Source: Terrimonas sp937888905 (GTDB lineage Bacteria > Bacteroidota > Bacteroidia > Chitinophagales > Chitinophagaceae). Taken from it: 64,000 nucleotides of DNA. The notes under the pieces were generated by a model. It had not been told where the DNA came from and ran no database searches. It saw only the letters and a list, made by a program, of their open reading frames with translations. The translations under genes were made by a program, and so were the position numbers. The DNA lies in contig CALATA010000007.1 in assembly GCA_937888905.1 (NCBI GenBank), positions 62,001-126,000 on the forward strand, written 5' to 3'. Positions 16,956 to 26,069 of the stretch are shown here, piece after piece; position 1 is the stretch's first letter, and every line of letters starts with the position of its first letter.

Positions 16956-17594
16956 ATGGTAAGCCGGTTCACCAACGAAGATTTCCGCGATGTATGTGAT
17001 CTGCTTGCCACCAAAGACAAAGATCTTGCGCGTATCATCCGTGAGCGGGGTTATCCGCCCATGTGGACCCGGCCGGGAACTTTTCAAACGCTGATCTTAA
17101 CCATACTCGAGCAACAGATCTCGCTGGCATCGGCTTATGCTGCCTTTAAAAGATTACGTGAACGTACCGGAACGGTAACGCCCGCAAAACTTCTGGCCTT
17201 GTCGGATGAAGAATTGCGGGCTTGTTCATTCAGCCGACAGAAGATCATCTATGCGCGTGAACTGGCGAATGCCATCCTGGAGAAAAAAATAATCCTGCGT
17301 CATCTTAAGGCAATGCCCGATGAAGATATCAGGACCTTATTAAAATCCATTAAAGGTATCGGCGACTGGACGGTAGATGTATACCTGATGCACGCCCTGC
17401 AACGCAGCGATCTGTTTCCACTTGGTGATATAGCGCTGGTCAACAGTTTGCGGGAAGTAAAACAATTACCCAAAGATGTGAGCCGTGAGGAGATGTTGTC
17501 TGTTGCCGAAGCCTGGCGTCCTCACCGCACCGTAGCGGCAATGATCTTGTGGCATGAGTATATTCAGAAGCGCGGGATAAAGCTAATGGGCTGA
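16956..17594 (+). CDS. AlkA-type DNA-3-methyladenine glycosylase
   Basis: The 212-residue protein belongs to the HhH-GPD superfamily. The helix-hairpin-helix is visible in LKSIKGIGDWTVDVYLM, followed by the catalytic Asp in FPLGDIAL. It should remove alkylated bases from DNA. It lacks the N-terminal TBP-like domain of E. coli AlkA (282 aa) and is close to the short AlkA type. It is translationally close to the crotonase gene, though the functions are unrelated. Its stop codon lies inside the terminal inverted repeat of the downstream element. A paralogue lies at 35779. Confidence 0.87.
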   Translation: MVSRFTNEDFRDVCDLLATKDKDLARIIRERGYPPMWTRPGTFQTLILTILEQQISLASAYAAFKRLRERTGTVTPAKLLALSDEELRACSFSRQKIIYARELANAILEKKIILRHLKAMPDEDIRTLLKSIKGIGDWTVDVYLMHALQRSDLFPLGDIALVNSLREVKQLPKDVSREEMLSVAEAWRPHRTVAAMILWHEYIQKRGIKLMG

Positions 17595-17731
17595 TTTGAC
17601 AATTTGATGATTTGAAAATGGAATATAAAGCAACAGCTATGACGCAGTTGACTGAATCATGGCTGTTTATTGGCTATTCTCGTATTAGCCCCACATCGTC
17701 AAATTTTCAAATCATCAAATTGTCAAATCAG
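17591..17731. repeat. 141-bp element with perfect 29-bp terminal inverted repeats
   Basis: The arms are 17591-17619 (begins CTGATTTGACAATTTGATGA) and 17703-17731; they are exact reverse complements over 29 bp. The element spans from the stop codon of the AlkA gene (TGA 17592-17594) to that of fabG (17728-17730), and the TGA in each terminal CTGATTTGAC serves as the stop. The 83-bp centre has no open frame. The same arm type is at about 36386-36545 and 60535-60623. Confidence 0.85.
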
Positions 17732-18486
17732 ATATGCATCCCGCCGCAAACGCTGATCGTTTGTCCCGTGATATAGGATCCCATATCGGATGCGAGGAAC
17801 AAAGTGGCGTTGGCAATTTCTTCTGCGTGGGCAAAACGGCCAAGCGGAATGCTGGCGCGGTATTTATCAGCCCCTTCACCATCTTTCAGATAGCTGGTCA
17901 TGTCGGTTTCTACAAAGCCGGGAGCAATGGCGTTACAACGGATATTGCGGCTGCCGAGTTCTTTCGCCACGGACTTGGTAAAGCCAATGATGCCGGCTTT
18001 GGAGGCGGCATAGCTGCTTTGCCCGGCATTGCCTGACATGCCGATAACCGAACTCATGTTGATGATAGAGCCGGCGCGGGCTTTCATCATGGGCTTGATC
18101 ACCTGCTTGGTCATGTAGAAAACGCTGTTGAGGTTTACATTGATCACATCTTCCCACTGATCGGGTGTCATGCGGAGAAGCAGGTTGTCTTTGGAAATAC
18201 CTGCGTTGTTGACGCAGATATCGATGCTGCCAAACTCTTTCATTACGTCGTTGACGAACGTTTCGCACTGTGCTATGTCGCCTGCATTGCTTTTGAATGC
18301 GCGGGCATTGACACCTAATGCGCGGAGTTTTTCTTCTACTGCGGCGGCTTTTTCGGCGCTGCCGTCGCTCACATACGTGAAGGCTACATGGGCGCCGTGT
18401 TCGGCAAATTTGAGGGCAATGGCTTCGCCGATACCACGCGCGGCACCGGTAACAATGGCTACTTTATTCTCTAATAGTTTGCTCAT
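17728..18486 (-). CDS. fabG: 3-oxoacyl-[ACP] reductase
   Basis: The 252-residue short-chain dehydrogenase reduces 3-oxoacyl-ACP with NADPH in fatty acid elongation. The Rossmann motif is TGAARGIGEAIA (about 14-25), NNAGIS follows, and the Ser-Tyr-Lys triad lies in NMSSVIGMSGNAGQSSYAASK. Length and the C-terminal ITGQTISVCGGMHI are typical of FabG. No other fab genes adjoin it, so assignment rests on sequence. The last codon and stop lie in a 29-bp inverted repeat. Confidence 0.9.
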   Translation of the reverse strand: MSKLLENKVAIVTGAARGIGEAIALKFAEHGAHVAFTYVSDGSAEKAAAVEEKLRALGVNARAFKSNAGDIAQCETFVNDVMKEFGSIDICVNNAGISKDNLLLRMTPDQWEDVINVNLNSVFYMTKQVIKPMMKARAGSIINMSSVIGMSGNAGQSSYAASKAGIIGFTKSVAKELGSRNIRCNAIAPGFVETDMTSYLKDGEGADKYRASIPLGRFAHAEEIANATLFLASDMGSYITGQTISVCGGMHI

Positions 18487-18563
18487 ACGATGATTCTGGT
18501 TTGTGTTCCAAGTGTGGCCGGCAAAATAGGATAAAATCGCATTTTGTTGCTAAAATTTTACAT

Positions 18564-20075
18564 TCACTGTTGTTGCAGGGCCAGTATTTCTTCGAGGTAT
18601 TTGCGTTCGTTGCTCAGTCGCGGCACTTTATGCTGTCCGCCGAGTTTGCCCCGGTGCCGCAGCCAGTTGGCAAAAGTTCCTTTCTCCAGGGCATGTACCA
18701 CCGGCATTCTCAGGGCAATACTTTTATGGCGCTTGGCTTCGTAGTCGCTGTTGATACTCTGCAGCGCTTTGTCCAGTTCGGTAACAAATGCTTCGAGGTT
18801 TTCCGGATTTTTTTCAAATTCTATCAGCCATTCATGGGCTCCGTTGGCGCCATCGGAAAAATAAACGGGAGCCGCGGTGTAATCGTTCACCACGGCACCG
18901 GTGGCGCGGCAGGCTTCGGCAATGGCTTTGTCCGTATTGTCAACGATCACTTCTTCGCCGAAGGCATTGATATAATGTTTCAGGCGGCCGGAAACACGTA
19001 CGCGGTAAGGTTTAGTTGAAACGAACTGAATGGTGTCGCCCAATATGTAACGCCAGAGGCCGCCGTTGGTGCTGATGATGAGTGCGTAGTTTTTGCCAAC
19101 TTCCACATCGTTGAGGCTGAGTGTCTGCGGATGTTTTTTACCGTATTCGCTTACGGGCATGAACTCCATGAAAATGCCGTGATCGGTGAAGAGCAGCATG
19201 CCATCGTCGCCGGGGCGTTCCTGTGCCGCAAAGAATCCTTCGCTGGCATTGTACATTTCCAGGTAATTGATGTTTTTGCCGATCAGTTTGGCGAATTGCT
19301 CGCGATAGGGTGTGAAGGATACGCCGCCATGCATATACAATTCGAGGGCGGGCCATACATCAGCGATGCATGATTTACCGGTGATCTCGAGTATGCGGCG
19401 GAAAAGCACGAGTGTCCAGGTGGGCACACCGGAGATGGATGTTACATTTTCCTTTATGGTGCTTTCTGCGAGTTTTTCGATTTTGCTTTCCCATTCATCC
19501 ATCAGGGCGATGCTGAGGTCAGGCGTGCGGAGCCAATGCGCCCAGAAGGGAGAGTTTTGCAGCAATACGGCACTGAGGTCGCCATATTGTGCTTCGCTGT
19601 TCATGGGATTGATATTGTGACTGCCGCCCAGTACCAGTCCTTTGCCAGTGAGCAAAACGGACTCGGGGTTGAACTGGTAATACATCGTGAGCACATCTTT
19701 GGCTCCTTTGTAGTGGCAATCCTGCAGGCTTTCTTCCGAGAGGGGAATGAACTTGCTTTTGTCGCTGGAAGTGCCGCTGCTTTTGGCAAACCAATTAACG
19801 GGCGAGTTCCACAGAATATATTGCTCTCCCTGCATGATGCGTTCGATATACGGCTTCAGATCGTCGTATTCATGTACAGGCACGGCTTCTTTGAATGCTT
19901 TGACAGTGAACAGTTCCGAGAACTTGTATTTGCGCCCGAACTCTGTGTATTGTGCCGAGGTGACGAGATCCTGGAGTACTTCCCGTTGTGCATCGACTGG
20001 GTTGTTCTTCCAGGCTTCAATTCGCCAGAGCCTCATGCGTGCAAGCGATGATATGGCAGGACTCAGTAAACTCAT
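18564..20075 (-). CDS. GH3-family protein
   Basis: The 503-residue protein matches the GH3 (auxin-responsive promoter) family of acyl-adenylate enzymes. The nucleotide-binding loop is visible as FAKSSGTSSDKSKFIPLS, and LWRYILGDTIQFVS is the family hinge-like region. Plant members link amino acids to hormones; bacterial substrates are mostly unknown. It is downstream of the lptB gene on the same strand, 46 nt after its stop, so the two may be co-transcribed. Confidence 0.85.
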   Translation of the reverse strand: MSLLSPAISSLARMRLWRIEAWKNNPVDAQREVLQDLVTSAQYTEFGRKYKFSELFTVKAFKEAVPVHEYDDLKPYIERIMQGEQYILWNSPVNWFAKSSGTSSDKSKFIPLSEESLQDCHYKGAKDVLTMYYQFNPESVLLTGKGLVLGGSHNINPMNSEAQYGDLSAVLLQNSPFWAHWLRTPDLSIALMDEWESKIEKLAESTIKENVTSISGVPTWTLVLFRRILEITGKSCIADVWPALELYMHGGVSFTPYREQFAKLIGKNINYLEMYNASEGFFAAQERPGDDGMLLFTDHGIFMEFMPVSEYGKKHPQTLSLNDVEVGKNYALIISTNGGLWRYILGDTIQFVSTKPYRVRVSGRLKHYINAFGEEVIVDNTDKAIAEACRATGAVVNDYTAAPVYFSDGANGAHEWLIEFEKNPENLEAFVTELDKALQSINSDYEAKRHKSIALRMPVVHALEKGTFANWLRHRGKLGGQHKVPRLSNERKYLEEILALQQQ

Positions 20076-20121
20076 ATATAGTTGGTCGGTCCGCCTTCCG
20101 TTCCGGAAACGGACATTAGGT

Positions 20122-21171
20122 TTAGTCGCTTTCCTGGTTCAGCAAGTTGCTGATGACCAGCAATTGTTCCTGCAGACGCTGAAACTCCTCCGTGGTTTCA
20201 ATATCTGCCGGAAGCGCGTTGGCAATTGCCTGTAACTCCCCGTGCTGTTTGTTATTAGCGTAGGAAATAATGCCGGATTTATAAAAATCAAGTGACCGGC
20301 TGAATTCCTCGCGCTGAATGGCTTCGGTAAAGATGTTTTCTCCTTCTTCGCGGAGCATATTGATCATCCGCTCGGTAGACCCTGAAAGTGTATTCTTGTT
20401 GATGGTATTGCCGCCCTTTGCTTCCTCGTGCAGGTAATCTTTGCGCTTGAGCTCGAAGTTGCGGCCGAGGTAAAGTCTTTTTACCTGGTCGTCGGAAGCC
20501 AGTTCTTCGGCGGTACCGTGTTTAAAGATTTTTCCTTCGATAAGCAGGTAGGCACGGTCGCAAATAGAAAGGGTTTCCGTCACGTTGTGGTCGGTGATCA
20601 GGATGCCGATGTTCTTGTATTTCAATCGTGCTACGATGGCCTGGATATCTTCCACCGCAATGGGGTCGATACCGGCAAAAGGTTCGTCGAGCAGAATGAA
20701 TTTGGGGTCTACTGCCAGTGCGCGGGCAATTTCGGTACGGCGGCGTTCACCACCGCTGAGTACGTCACCATTGCTTTTGCGTACGTGCTGCAAACGGAAT
20801 TCGTCGAGCAGTGATTCCAGTTTTATCTTCTGCTCCTTGCGGCTCAGTTTGGTCATTTCCAGTACGGCGGAAATATTGTCTTCCACGCTTAGTTTACGGA
20901 AGATAGAAGCCTCCTGTGGCAGGTAGCCGATGCCCATTTTAGCGCGCTTGTACATGGCTAACGGAGTAATGTTCTCTTCGTCGAGGAACACGTTTCCTTC
21001 GTCTGGTTTTACCAGGCCCACCACCTGGTAGAAAGAAGTGGTTTTACCGGCACCGTTAGGTCCCAGCAATCCGACGATTTCTCCTTGTTTTACTTCAAAT
21101 GAAACATTGTTGACTACCGTACGGCTGCCATAGCGTTTCATGAGGCCTTTGGCGTAAATAGTAACTGACAT
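20122..21171 (-). CDS. lptB: LPS-export ABC ATPase LptB with C-terminal extension
   Basis: The 349-residue protein has the full LptB ATPase in its first ~240 residues: Walker A LLGPNGAGKTTSF, signature LSGGERRRTEIARAL, Walker B FILLDEPFAGIDP and switch His in ITDHNV. It would drive LptFGC-mediated lipopolysaccharide extraction from the inner membrane. About 105 residues (245-349) extend beyond the usual LptB end and are predicted helical and acidic; no domain is recognised. The start at 21171 precedes MSVTIYAKGLMKRYG; a promoter element lies only 7 nt upstream, excluding longer forms. Confidence 0.9.
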   Translation of the reverse strand: MSVTIYAKGLMKRYGSRTVVNNVSFEVKQGEIVGLLGPNGAGKTTSFYQVVGLVKPDEGNVFLDEENITPLAMYKRAKMGIGYLPQEASIFRKLSVEDNISAVLEMTKLSRKEQKIKLESLLDEFRLQHVRKSNGDVLSGGERRRTEIARALAVDPKFILLDEPFAGIDPIAVEDIQAIVARLKYKNIGILITDHNVTETLSICDRAYLLIEGKIFKHGTAEELASDDQVKRLYLGRNFELKRKDYLHEEAKGGNTINKNTLSGSTERMINMLREEGENIFTEAIQREEFSRSLDFYKSGIISYANNKQHGELQAIANALPADIETTEEFQRLQEQLLVISNLLNQESD

Positions 21172-21177
21172 GCACGA

Positions 21178-21185
21178 CAAAAATA
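21178..21185 (-). promoter_or_regulatory. Bacteroidota -7 element for lptB
   Basis: The minus strand reads TATTTTTG, a perfect TAnnTTTG, ending 6 nt before the lptB ATG. Transcription would begin at or next to the start codon, giving a leaderless or nearly leaderless mRNA. Confidence 0.45.
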
Positions 21186-21293
21186 AGGTATAGGGGCTGC
21201 ATCTGTACATTCCGGGTTGTTAATCCGCTGGAAGTCTTATGGTCTTTTTGGTATAAAAAACGGTCGTTAGGGTAGTTTATGACGCCTGTACAT

Positions 21294-21324
21294 TAGTTTT
21301 GCACCCCGGCCGGACCACGGCCGG
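21294..21324 (+). promoter_or_regulatory. metF -7 element followed by 5'-UTR hairpin
   Basis: TAGTTTTG (21294-21301) is a perfect TAnnTTTG. Just downstream, CCGGCCG (21306-21312) pairs with CGGCCGG (21318-21324) around a GACCA loop, so the predicted mRNA begins with a GC-rich stem. The start codon follows 16 nt later after GGAAGG. The leader is too short for a SAM riboswitch. Confidence 0.45.
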
Positions 21325-21340
21325 TAATCATAACGGAAGG

Positions 21341-22291
21341 ATGAAAGTAATCGACCACATCAAAAATGCGAAAGACACATTGGTGTCTTTTGAAGTACTG
21401 CCCCCGCTGAAAGGCAAGGGAATTGAAGCGCTGTATAACCACCTGGATCCCCTGATGGAGTTCAAGCCCGCGTTTATCAATGTAACCTATCACCGTAGCG
21501 AGCACGTGTTCAAGAAAAATGCTGACGGCTCTTTTCAAAAAGTAGTAGTGCGCAAACGTCCCGGTACGGAAAGCATCTGTGCCGCCATTATGAACAAATA
21601 CGATGTGGACACTGTACCACACCTGATCTGCGGCGGCTTCGATATTAACGAAACTGAAGATGCCCTGATCAACCTGCATTACCTCGGTATCGACAACGTG
21701 CTGGTACTGCGTGGCGATGCGGCCAAAAACGAAACCTCTTTCGAGCCGGAACCCCGCGGCCACCGTTATGCCAGCGAATTGCTGCAACAGGTAGTAGACC
21801 TCAACGCCGGCATTTACCTGGAAGACGACCTGAAAAATACCCACAAGACCAATTTCTGCATTGGCGTGGCCGGTTACCCTGAAAAACATTTCGAAGCGCC
21901 CAACATGGATACCGATATGGATTATCTCAAGCGCAAGATCGACATGGGGGCTGATTACATCATCACACAGATGTTTTTCGACAACGAAAAATATTATTCC
22001 TTCGTGAAGGCCTGCCGCGATGCAGGCATCACCGTTCCGATTATCCCGGGATTGAAGCCTATTTATACCCGCAAACAGCTCACTGTTTTACCCAAAACCT
22101 TCCACATCGATCTGCCGGCGGACCTGGCGAATGAGATCACGAGATGCAAATCCGATGACGAGGTGGAAAAGGTGGGTGAAGAATGGCTGCTGGCACAATC
22201 ACGTGATCTGAAGAAAAACGGGGTGCCCGTGCTCCACTATTACACTCTCGGCCGCCCGCATATGGTGGCGAATGTGGTGAGGGAGTTATAA
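21341..22291 (+). CDS. metF: Methylenetetrahydrofolate reductase
   Basis: The 316-residue TIM-barrel flavoenzyme reduces 5,10-methylene-THF to 5-methyl-THF for methionine synthesis. Signatures are LVSFEVLPP near the N-terminus, VDTVPHLICGG, NVLVLRGDA, and GADYIITQMFFDN. The ATG at 21341 follows a GGAAGG ribosome site; the open frame upstream overlaps the predicted promoter. The stop TAA lies at the edge of a TTATAAGTTTTTAAG-type repeat arm. Confidence 0.93.
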   Translation: MKVIDHIKNAKDTLVSFEVLPPLKGKGIEALYNHLDPLMEFKPAFINVTYHRSEHVFKKNADGSFQKVVVRKRPGTESICAAIMNKYDVDTVPHLICGGFDINETEDALINLHYLGIDNVLVLRGDAAKNETSFEPEPRGHRYASELLQQVVDLNAGIYLEDDLKNTHKTNFCIGVAGYPEKHFEAPNMDTDMDYLKRKIDMGADYIITQMFFDNEKYYSFVKACRDAGITVPIIPGLKPIYTRKQLTVLPKTFHIDLPADLANEITRCKSDDEVEKVGEEWLLAQSRDLKKNGVPVLHYYTLGRPHMVANVVREL

Positions 22292-22513
22292 GTTTTTAAG
22301 TAATAAGTTTTAAGAGGAGAATAGGTCAATAAGTCAATAGGTGAATAAGCCGAACGCGTTCATTTGTTGACCCGTTATCAAACCTCAGATTACCACATTA
22401 AAGAGAAATTTGAAAATGTGTAGCTGTGCCGCCGCCTTGCGGCGGATGTGAAAATGAAATCATTTCCGCATTTACACATTTCCACATGGCCCACGCCGGA
22501 GGCGGGGCACATT
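22289..22513. repeat. Composite intergenic repeat (ATAAGT arm, GTCAATAGGTGAATAA part, AATGTGAAAATG-type palindrome)
   Basis: From the metF stop onward there is an AAGTAATAAGTTTTAAG arm, then GGTCAATAAGTCAATAGG, and from about 22398 an AATGTG-type palindrome: left part with GCCGCC..TTGC..GGCGG hairpin and right part with CCACATGG and GCACATT. The whole lies between the convergent metF and foldase genes. Confidence 0.6.
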
Positions 22514-22545
22514 AAGAAGAAAGCGCCTTAAGGCGCTTTCTTCTT
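22514..22545. terminator. 32-bp perfect palindromic terminator overlapping a stop codon
   Basis: AAGAAGAAAGCGCCTT (22514-22529) and its exact reverse complement (22530-22545) form a 16-bp stem without spacer. On the minus strand it encodes the last residues KKKAP and stop of the foldase gene, so the terminator lies partly in the coding region. Confidence 0.7.
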
Positions 22546-24483
22546 GAGTAGTTCCTCCCACACCTGCTGGTCGATGTGGACCGGGTATTTCTTTTTCAAT
22601 TCAGCCATCCAGGCTTCTTCGAGCAGGGATTGCTGATCATTTATTACCAACCCTTTTGCTTCGGCAAAACTGCGTGGACCGGCTTGCGGATGTACTTTGA
22701 ATATATAAGCAAAGGTGGCGCTGTTGTCCTGTTTGTTCACCGAAAGCGGAGTCAATGTTTTTTCTTTCGGCGTGGTATTGCCAATACCGGGTAATTGTTC
22801 CCATTCGTAACGTGCTGAATCGGCCACCACTTTCTCCACCAATGCATCGGCGAATGTGCGCCACTCAGTTGGTTGCTGTTTGATCTGGTTCTGCAATGTT
22901 TTGGCCACGGCTTCATCGTTGCAGAAAAAGATCACCGCTTCGGCGCTGGGTTTCCAGTTGTACTGCTCTTTTCTTTTCTGGTATAAAGCCAGCAGCGATG
23001 CGGAATCAGTCTGCGCTTTGTTCCAGATTTCCTGTTGCATGATCTCGAAGAAAAGATTGCCATCGAGGAACTCGCTCATCTGCGCGCGGAAGTCGGCATT
23101 GAAATCTTCCAGGTTGTTGCGGTAGTAATCGTATTCTTTGGCTTTGATGTATTCGTCGGTGAGTTCGTTGTAGGTTTTAACACCGCTGCGGTCTGGTTTG
23201 AAACGGTAGTTGCGGCTGTAAACGATCCAGTCTTCCACATTGAAATCCGTTTTACCGATGCGCAGCAATACATCTTCCATTTTTACTTTGCTTCCCGCAG
23301 GGCCGGCTGGTTTGTAATCGAGCAGGCTGTCGCTGAAGGCCCAGAGTGCTGCATCGGTAGGACCGACGCGTTTTACACCTGCTTTTTTTACTACTTCATC
23401 ATAAATGAAATCACGGACGGTGGTCCAGCGGTCATCGTTTTTCACCGCCATGCGCAGTTGCTCCATGTAGGCCGTGTTGTTGCTGTCGGCAGATACGGGT
23501 TTAACGCTTATGCGCTTGAGAATATGCCAGCCGTGATTGGTCATGAAAGGCTTGCCCACCTCGCCATCTTTTTTCAATGACCAGACATTGTTTTCAAAGG
23601 TCTGATCAAACTGGCCGACACTGATATCGGGCATGGTGCCGCCTGTATTCACGCTGATATAGTCGTTGCTGAATTTGTTGACGAAGGAAGTGAAGTCGGC
23701 GCCTTTTTTCAATTGTCCATAAAGTGAATCGGCCAGCGATTTGATGCTGTTGCGCGTAGCCTGATCAGCGTCGGGAGGGAAGGCCAGCAGGATCTGCTGC
23801 GCTTTCATTTTTCCCAATGCTTTTCTTTCGCCGATATTTTTAAAAATATGATAGCCTGCCCCCGAGCGGTACACACGCGAGTGTTGTCCGACAGCAGTCT
23901 GGTATACCAGGTTTTCAAAAACATAAGGCAGGGTGAAGGCGGTGACGAAACCGAGATCGCCTTTATTGGTTTTGGCAGAAGGATCGTCGGAATATTGTTG
24001 GGCTACCGAAAGGAAGTCCTGTTTGGGCAGCGCTTTCAGCACCTGTTGCAATTTGGCATAAGCCGCGGTGGTATCTGCAATGCCGCCGGTATTGCGGAAG
24101 GCAAGGAAGATGTGGGCCGCATGCACATCTTTCTGGCTGCGCTTGAAAGCTTCGCGGGTGAGCCGGTTGATGGCTTCGGGATCGTTGATGTAATTTTCGA
24201 TGATCTGTACGCGCAGGTTCTCCACTTCGGTCCTGATCTGCGGAAGGGTATCATAACCTCTCGCAAAAGCTTCGCGGATCTTAAGACGTGAGTTGATGTA
24301 GAGGTCGAGGTATTCGCGCATGGAACCCGCTTTGTCGGCGCCAATGGCATTATTGTTTTTCGTGTAAGCCCGCAGGAATTCAGCGGCATCGGCTTTGGTT
24401 CCTCCGTAAGTGAACAATGTCTGCGCCTGGCTGGTGAGGCAGGAGGCCAGCAGCAGGCCGGTGAGCATTAGTCTGGTTTTCAT
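22528..24483 (-). CDS. SurA/PpiC-type periplasmic peptidyl-prolyl isomerase
   Basis: The 651-residue protein has a signal peptide (MKTRLMLTGLLLASCLTSQA) and two parvulin-type rotamase domains, about 118-215 (VHAAHIFLAF...LGFVTAFTLPY) and 225-330 (MKAQQILLAFP...GWHILKRI). The remaining C-terminal ~300 residues are helical and of chaperone type. It should assist folding of outer-membrane proteins. It lies 32 nt downstream of a TlpA-like gene on the same strand, giving an envelope protein-folding operon. The 3' end is inside a palindromic terminator. Confidence 0.85.
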   Translation of the reverse strand: MKTRLMLTGLLLASCLTSQAQTLFTYGGTKADAAEFLRAYTKNNNAIGADKAGSMREYLDLYINSRLKIREAFARGYDTLPQIRTEVENLRVQIIENYINDPEAINRLTREAFKRSQKDVHAAHIFLAFRNTGGIADTTAAYAKLQQVLKALPKQDFLSVAQQYSDDPSAKTNKGDLGFVTAFTLPYVFENLVYQTAVGQHSRVYRSGAGYHIFKNIGERKALGKMKAQQILLAFPPDADQATRNSIKSLADSLYGQLKKGADFTSFVNKFSNDYISVNTGGTMPDISVGQFDQTFENNVWSLKKDGEVGKPFMTNHGWHILKRISVKPVSADSNNTAYMEQLRMAVKNDDRWTTVRDFIYDEVVKKAGVKRVGPTDAALWAFSDSLLDYKPAGPAGSKVKMEDVLLRIGKTDFNVEDWIVYSRNYRFKPDRSGVKTYNELTDEYIKAKEYDYYRNNLEDFNADFRAQMSEFLDGNLFFEIMQQEIWNKAQTDSASLLALYQKRKEQYNWKPSAEAVIFFCNDEAVAKTLQNQIKQQPTEWRTFADALVEKVVADSARYEWEQLPGIGNTTPKEKTLTPLSVNKQDNSATFAYIFKVHPQAGPRSFAEAKGLVINDQQSLLEEAWMAELKKKYPVHIDQQVWEELLKKKAP

Positions 24484-24515
24484 ACTGAAAAGTTAGTTCT
24501 TTCGTTAATGGCCGT

Positions 24516-25946
24516 TTATTTTTTCCGGTAGTCAAGTATTTCGTTGATCTGTTCCCAGGTCAGTTTTTTTGCGATGATCCGTTTGTCGCGGTCGAGCAGG
24601 TAAAGGGTGGGGAAGCTTTGCACATCATACAACTGCGAATAGCTCGGTATGCTTGCGTTGATGCGTGATGTTTCTTCTGCTTTTGAATAAAAAACATGCG
24701 TCCATCCTTCGAGATGGTTGCTGCTGATGAATTTTTTCCAATCGGCAGGAGAAGCATCTACTTCTTTGGCCACGGCATAAATGTGCAGGCTGTCGGCCTT
24801 CCATTTGTTGCGGTACATGGAGTCGAGTTTGGGCAACACTTCTTTACAATGCCCGCAATTCGGATCATAAAACGCCACGAGGGTATAGGGCGATTTCACT
24901 TCGTAAAGATTACGTGTAGTACCGGTGCTGTCGGGCAATAAAATATTTTCCGCAGGGTTGCCCATGATGTTGGCCATCAGGTTGTAGGCCCTTTCGGTAA
25001 TGATCTTTTTCCCTTCAGGGGTCAGCCAGGAGTACTCTTTCTGCGAGAAATATTTTTCAAATAAATGCACGAACACCGCATCTTCCCACATGTATTGCTG
25101 CTTCAGGTAGCGGTTGATGAATTTTACGAGGAGGAAGCGGTTCATTTCATCGCTTACCGAAGCATAACCCAGCATCCAGTCAATTTCTTTGTTTACCGAG
25201 TCGGCATTGTGGTAGACCAGTGTTTTAAAATATTTATCAATGCGGTCTTCAAACAAAACGGATGGGGTGCGTGCGAGGCGTTCGTCGAAGAAATTGATGT
25301 TGTCCCAATAATGATTTTTGAAATAGCGGTAAGCATAAGCCGAATCGTACCTGCCACCGGGATGTTCTGCTGCCGGAGGAATTTTCGGTTCTTCCATCAG
25401 GTGAAGCAGGGTAGCGAGTAAGGTGTTAGGATTTTTCGCAACCACATTTCTCCGGTAAGCGGAGATGGCTGAGTCGGCTATGGCAATATCTTTTGAAAGT
25501 TTGACGGAGTCGGCGCCGTGTGTGCCGGCAAGTTGCTGGCGAAGCTGGTTGATCTTTTCGCCGCGCTGGCGCATAGCCTGCTGGTATTCGATGAAAAGCG
25601 TGTTATCGGGTGAATTGACAAACTTGCGGTTGTCGAGATCAGCCGTATCGGCAAGAATGGTAAAATGCTGCTGTTTATCGACCAGCACTTCGAAATAGCG
25701 GTCTTTGTTGGGAAAGCCGATGATATAAATGCCGCCGCCGAGCGGTTTGGTGCCTTTGAAAACGCCTTCGCTCTTGTCGTTGAGCCTGATGGAATCGTCG
25801 ATGGGCATCGATTTCCCCGAGTAGTGTCCGAGATAAATGTATTGATTCTTAAAGGGCTTGAACGTGATCTTGATCTCGTAACCCTTGTTTTGGGCTGACA
25901 GGATAAAGGACGACAGCAGGAATGGTAATAAAAGAAAACGGTTCAT
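24516..25946 (-). CDS. TlpA-family thiol-disulfide oxidoreductase with DUF5106-like region
   Basis: The 476-residue product starts MNRFLLLPFLLSSFILSAQ, a Sec signal peptide. The N-terminal half (about 20-320) resembles the DUF4369/DUF5106 beta-rich part common in Bacteroidota TlpA proteins. The C-terminal thioredoxin domain (about 335-476) has the redox motif FYDPNCGHCKEVLPKL and the cis-Pro region VQSFPTLYLLD. It probably reduces periplasmic disulfides or supports cytochrome c maturation. The frame upstream of 25946 is long but carries no signal or homology and was excluded. It is the first gene of an operon with the foldase. Confidence 0.87.
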   Translation of the reverse strand: MNRFLLLPFLLSSFILSAQNKGYEIKITFKPFKNQYIYLGHYSGKSMPIDDSIRLNDKSEGVFKGTKPLGGGIYIIGFPNKDRYFEVLVDKQQHFTILADTADLDNRKFVNSPDNTLFIEYQQAMRQRGEKINQLRQQLAGTHGADSVKLSKDIAIADSAISAYRRNVVAKNPNTLLATLLHLMEEPKIPPAAEHPGGRYDSAYAYRYFKNHYWDNINFFDERLARTPSVLFEDRIDKYFKTLVYHNADSVNKEIDWMLGYASVSDEMNRFLLVKFINRYLKQQYMWEDAVFVHLFEKYFSQKEYSWLTPEGKKIITERAYNLMANIMGNPAENILLPDSTGTTRNLYEVKSPYTLVAFYDPNCGHCKEVLPKLDSMYRNKWKADSLHIYAVAKEVDASPADWKKFISSNHLEGWTHVFYSKAEETSRINASIPSYSQLYDVQSFPTLYLLDRDKRIIAKKLTWEQINEILDYRKK

Positions 25947-26054
25947 CAGTCTAGTCTGTTTATGCCGGGGTAAGCTCGTAAAGTTAAAAAAAACCGGGTT
26001 GCCAAGCTCAAAAGATGCAAAAAGCCCGGGGAAGGTTGCCGCGCCTCTTTCCCG

Positions 26055-26062
26055 TATTTTTG
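26055..26062 (+). promoter_or_regulatory. Bacteroidota -7 element for rlmD
   Basis: TATTTTTG is a perfect TAnnTTTG, enclosed by CCCG...CGGG, and ends 7 nt before the ATG at 26070. This suggests a leaderless transcript. Confidence 0.45.
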
Positions 26063-26069
26063 CGGGATT

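Noticed and set aside
21172..21340. SAM riboswitch before metF
   Set aside because: The predicted leader is about 35 nt, too short, and shows only one simple stem.
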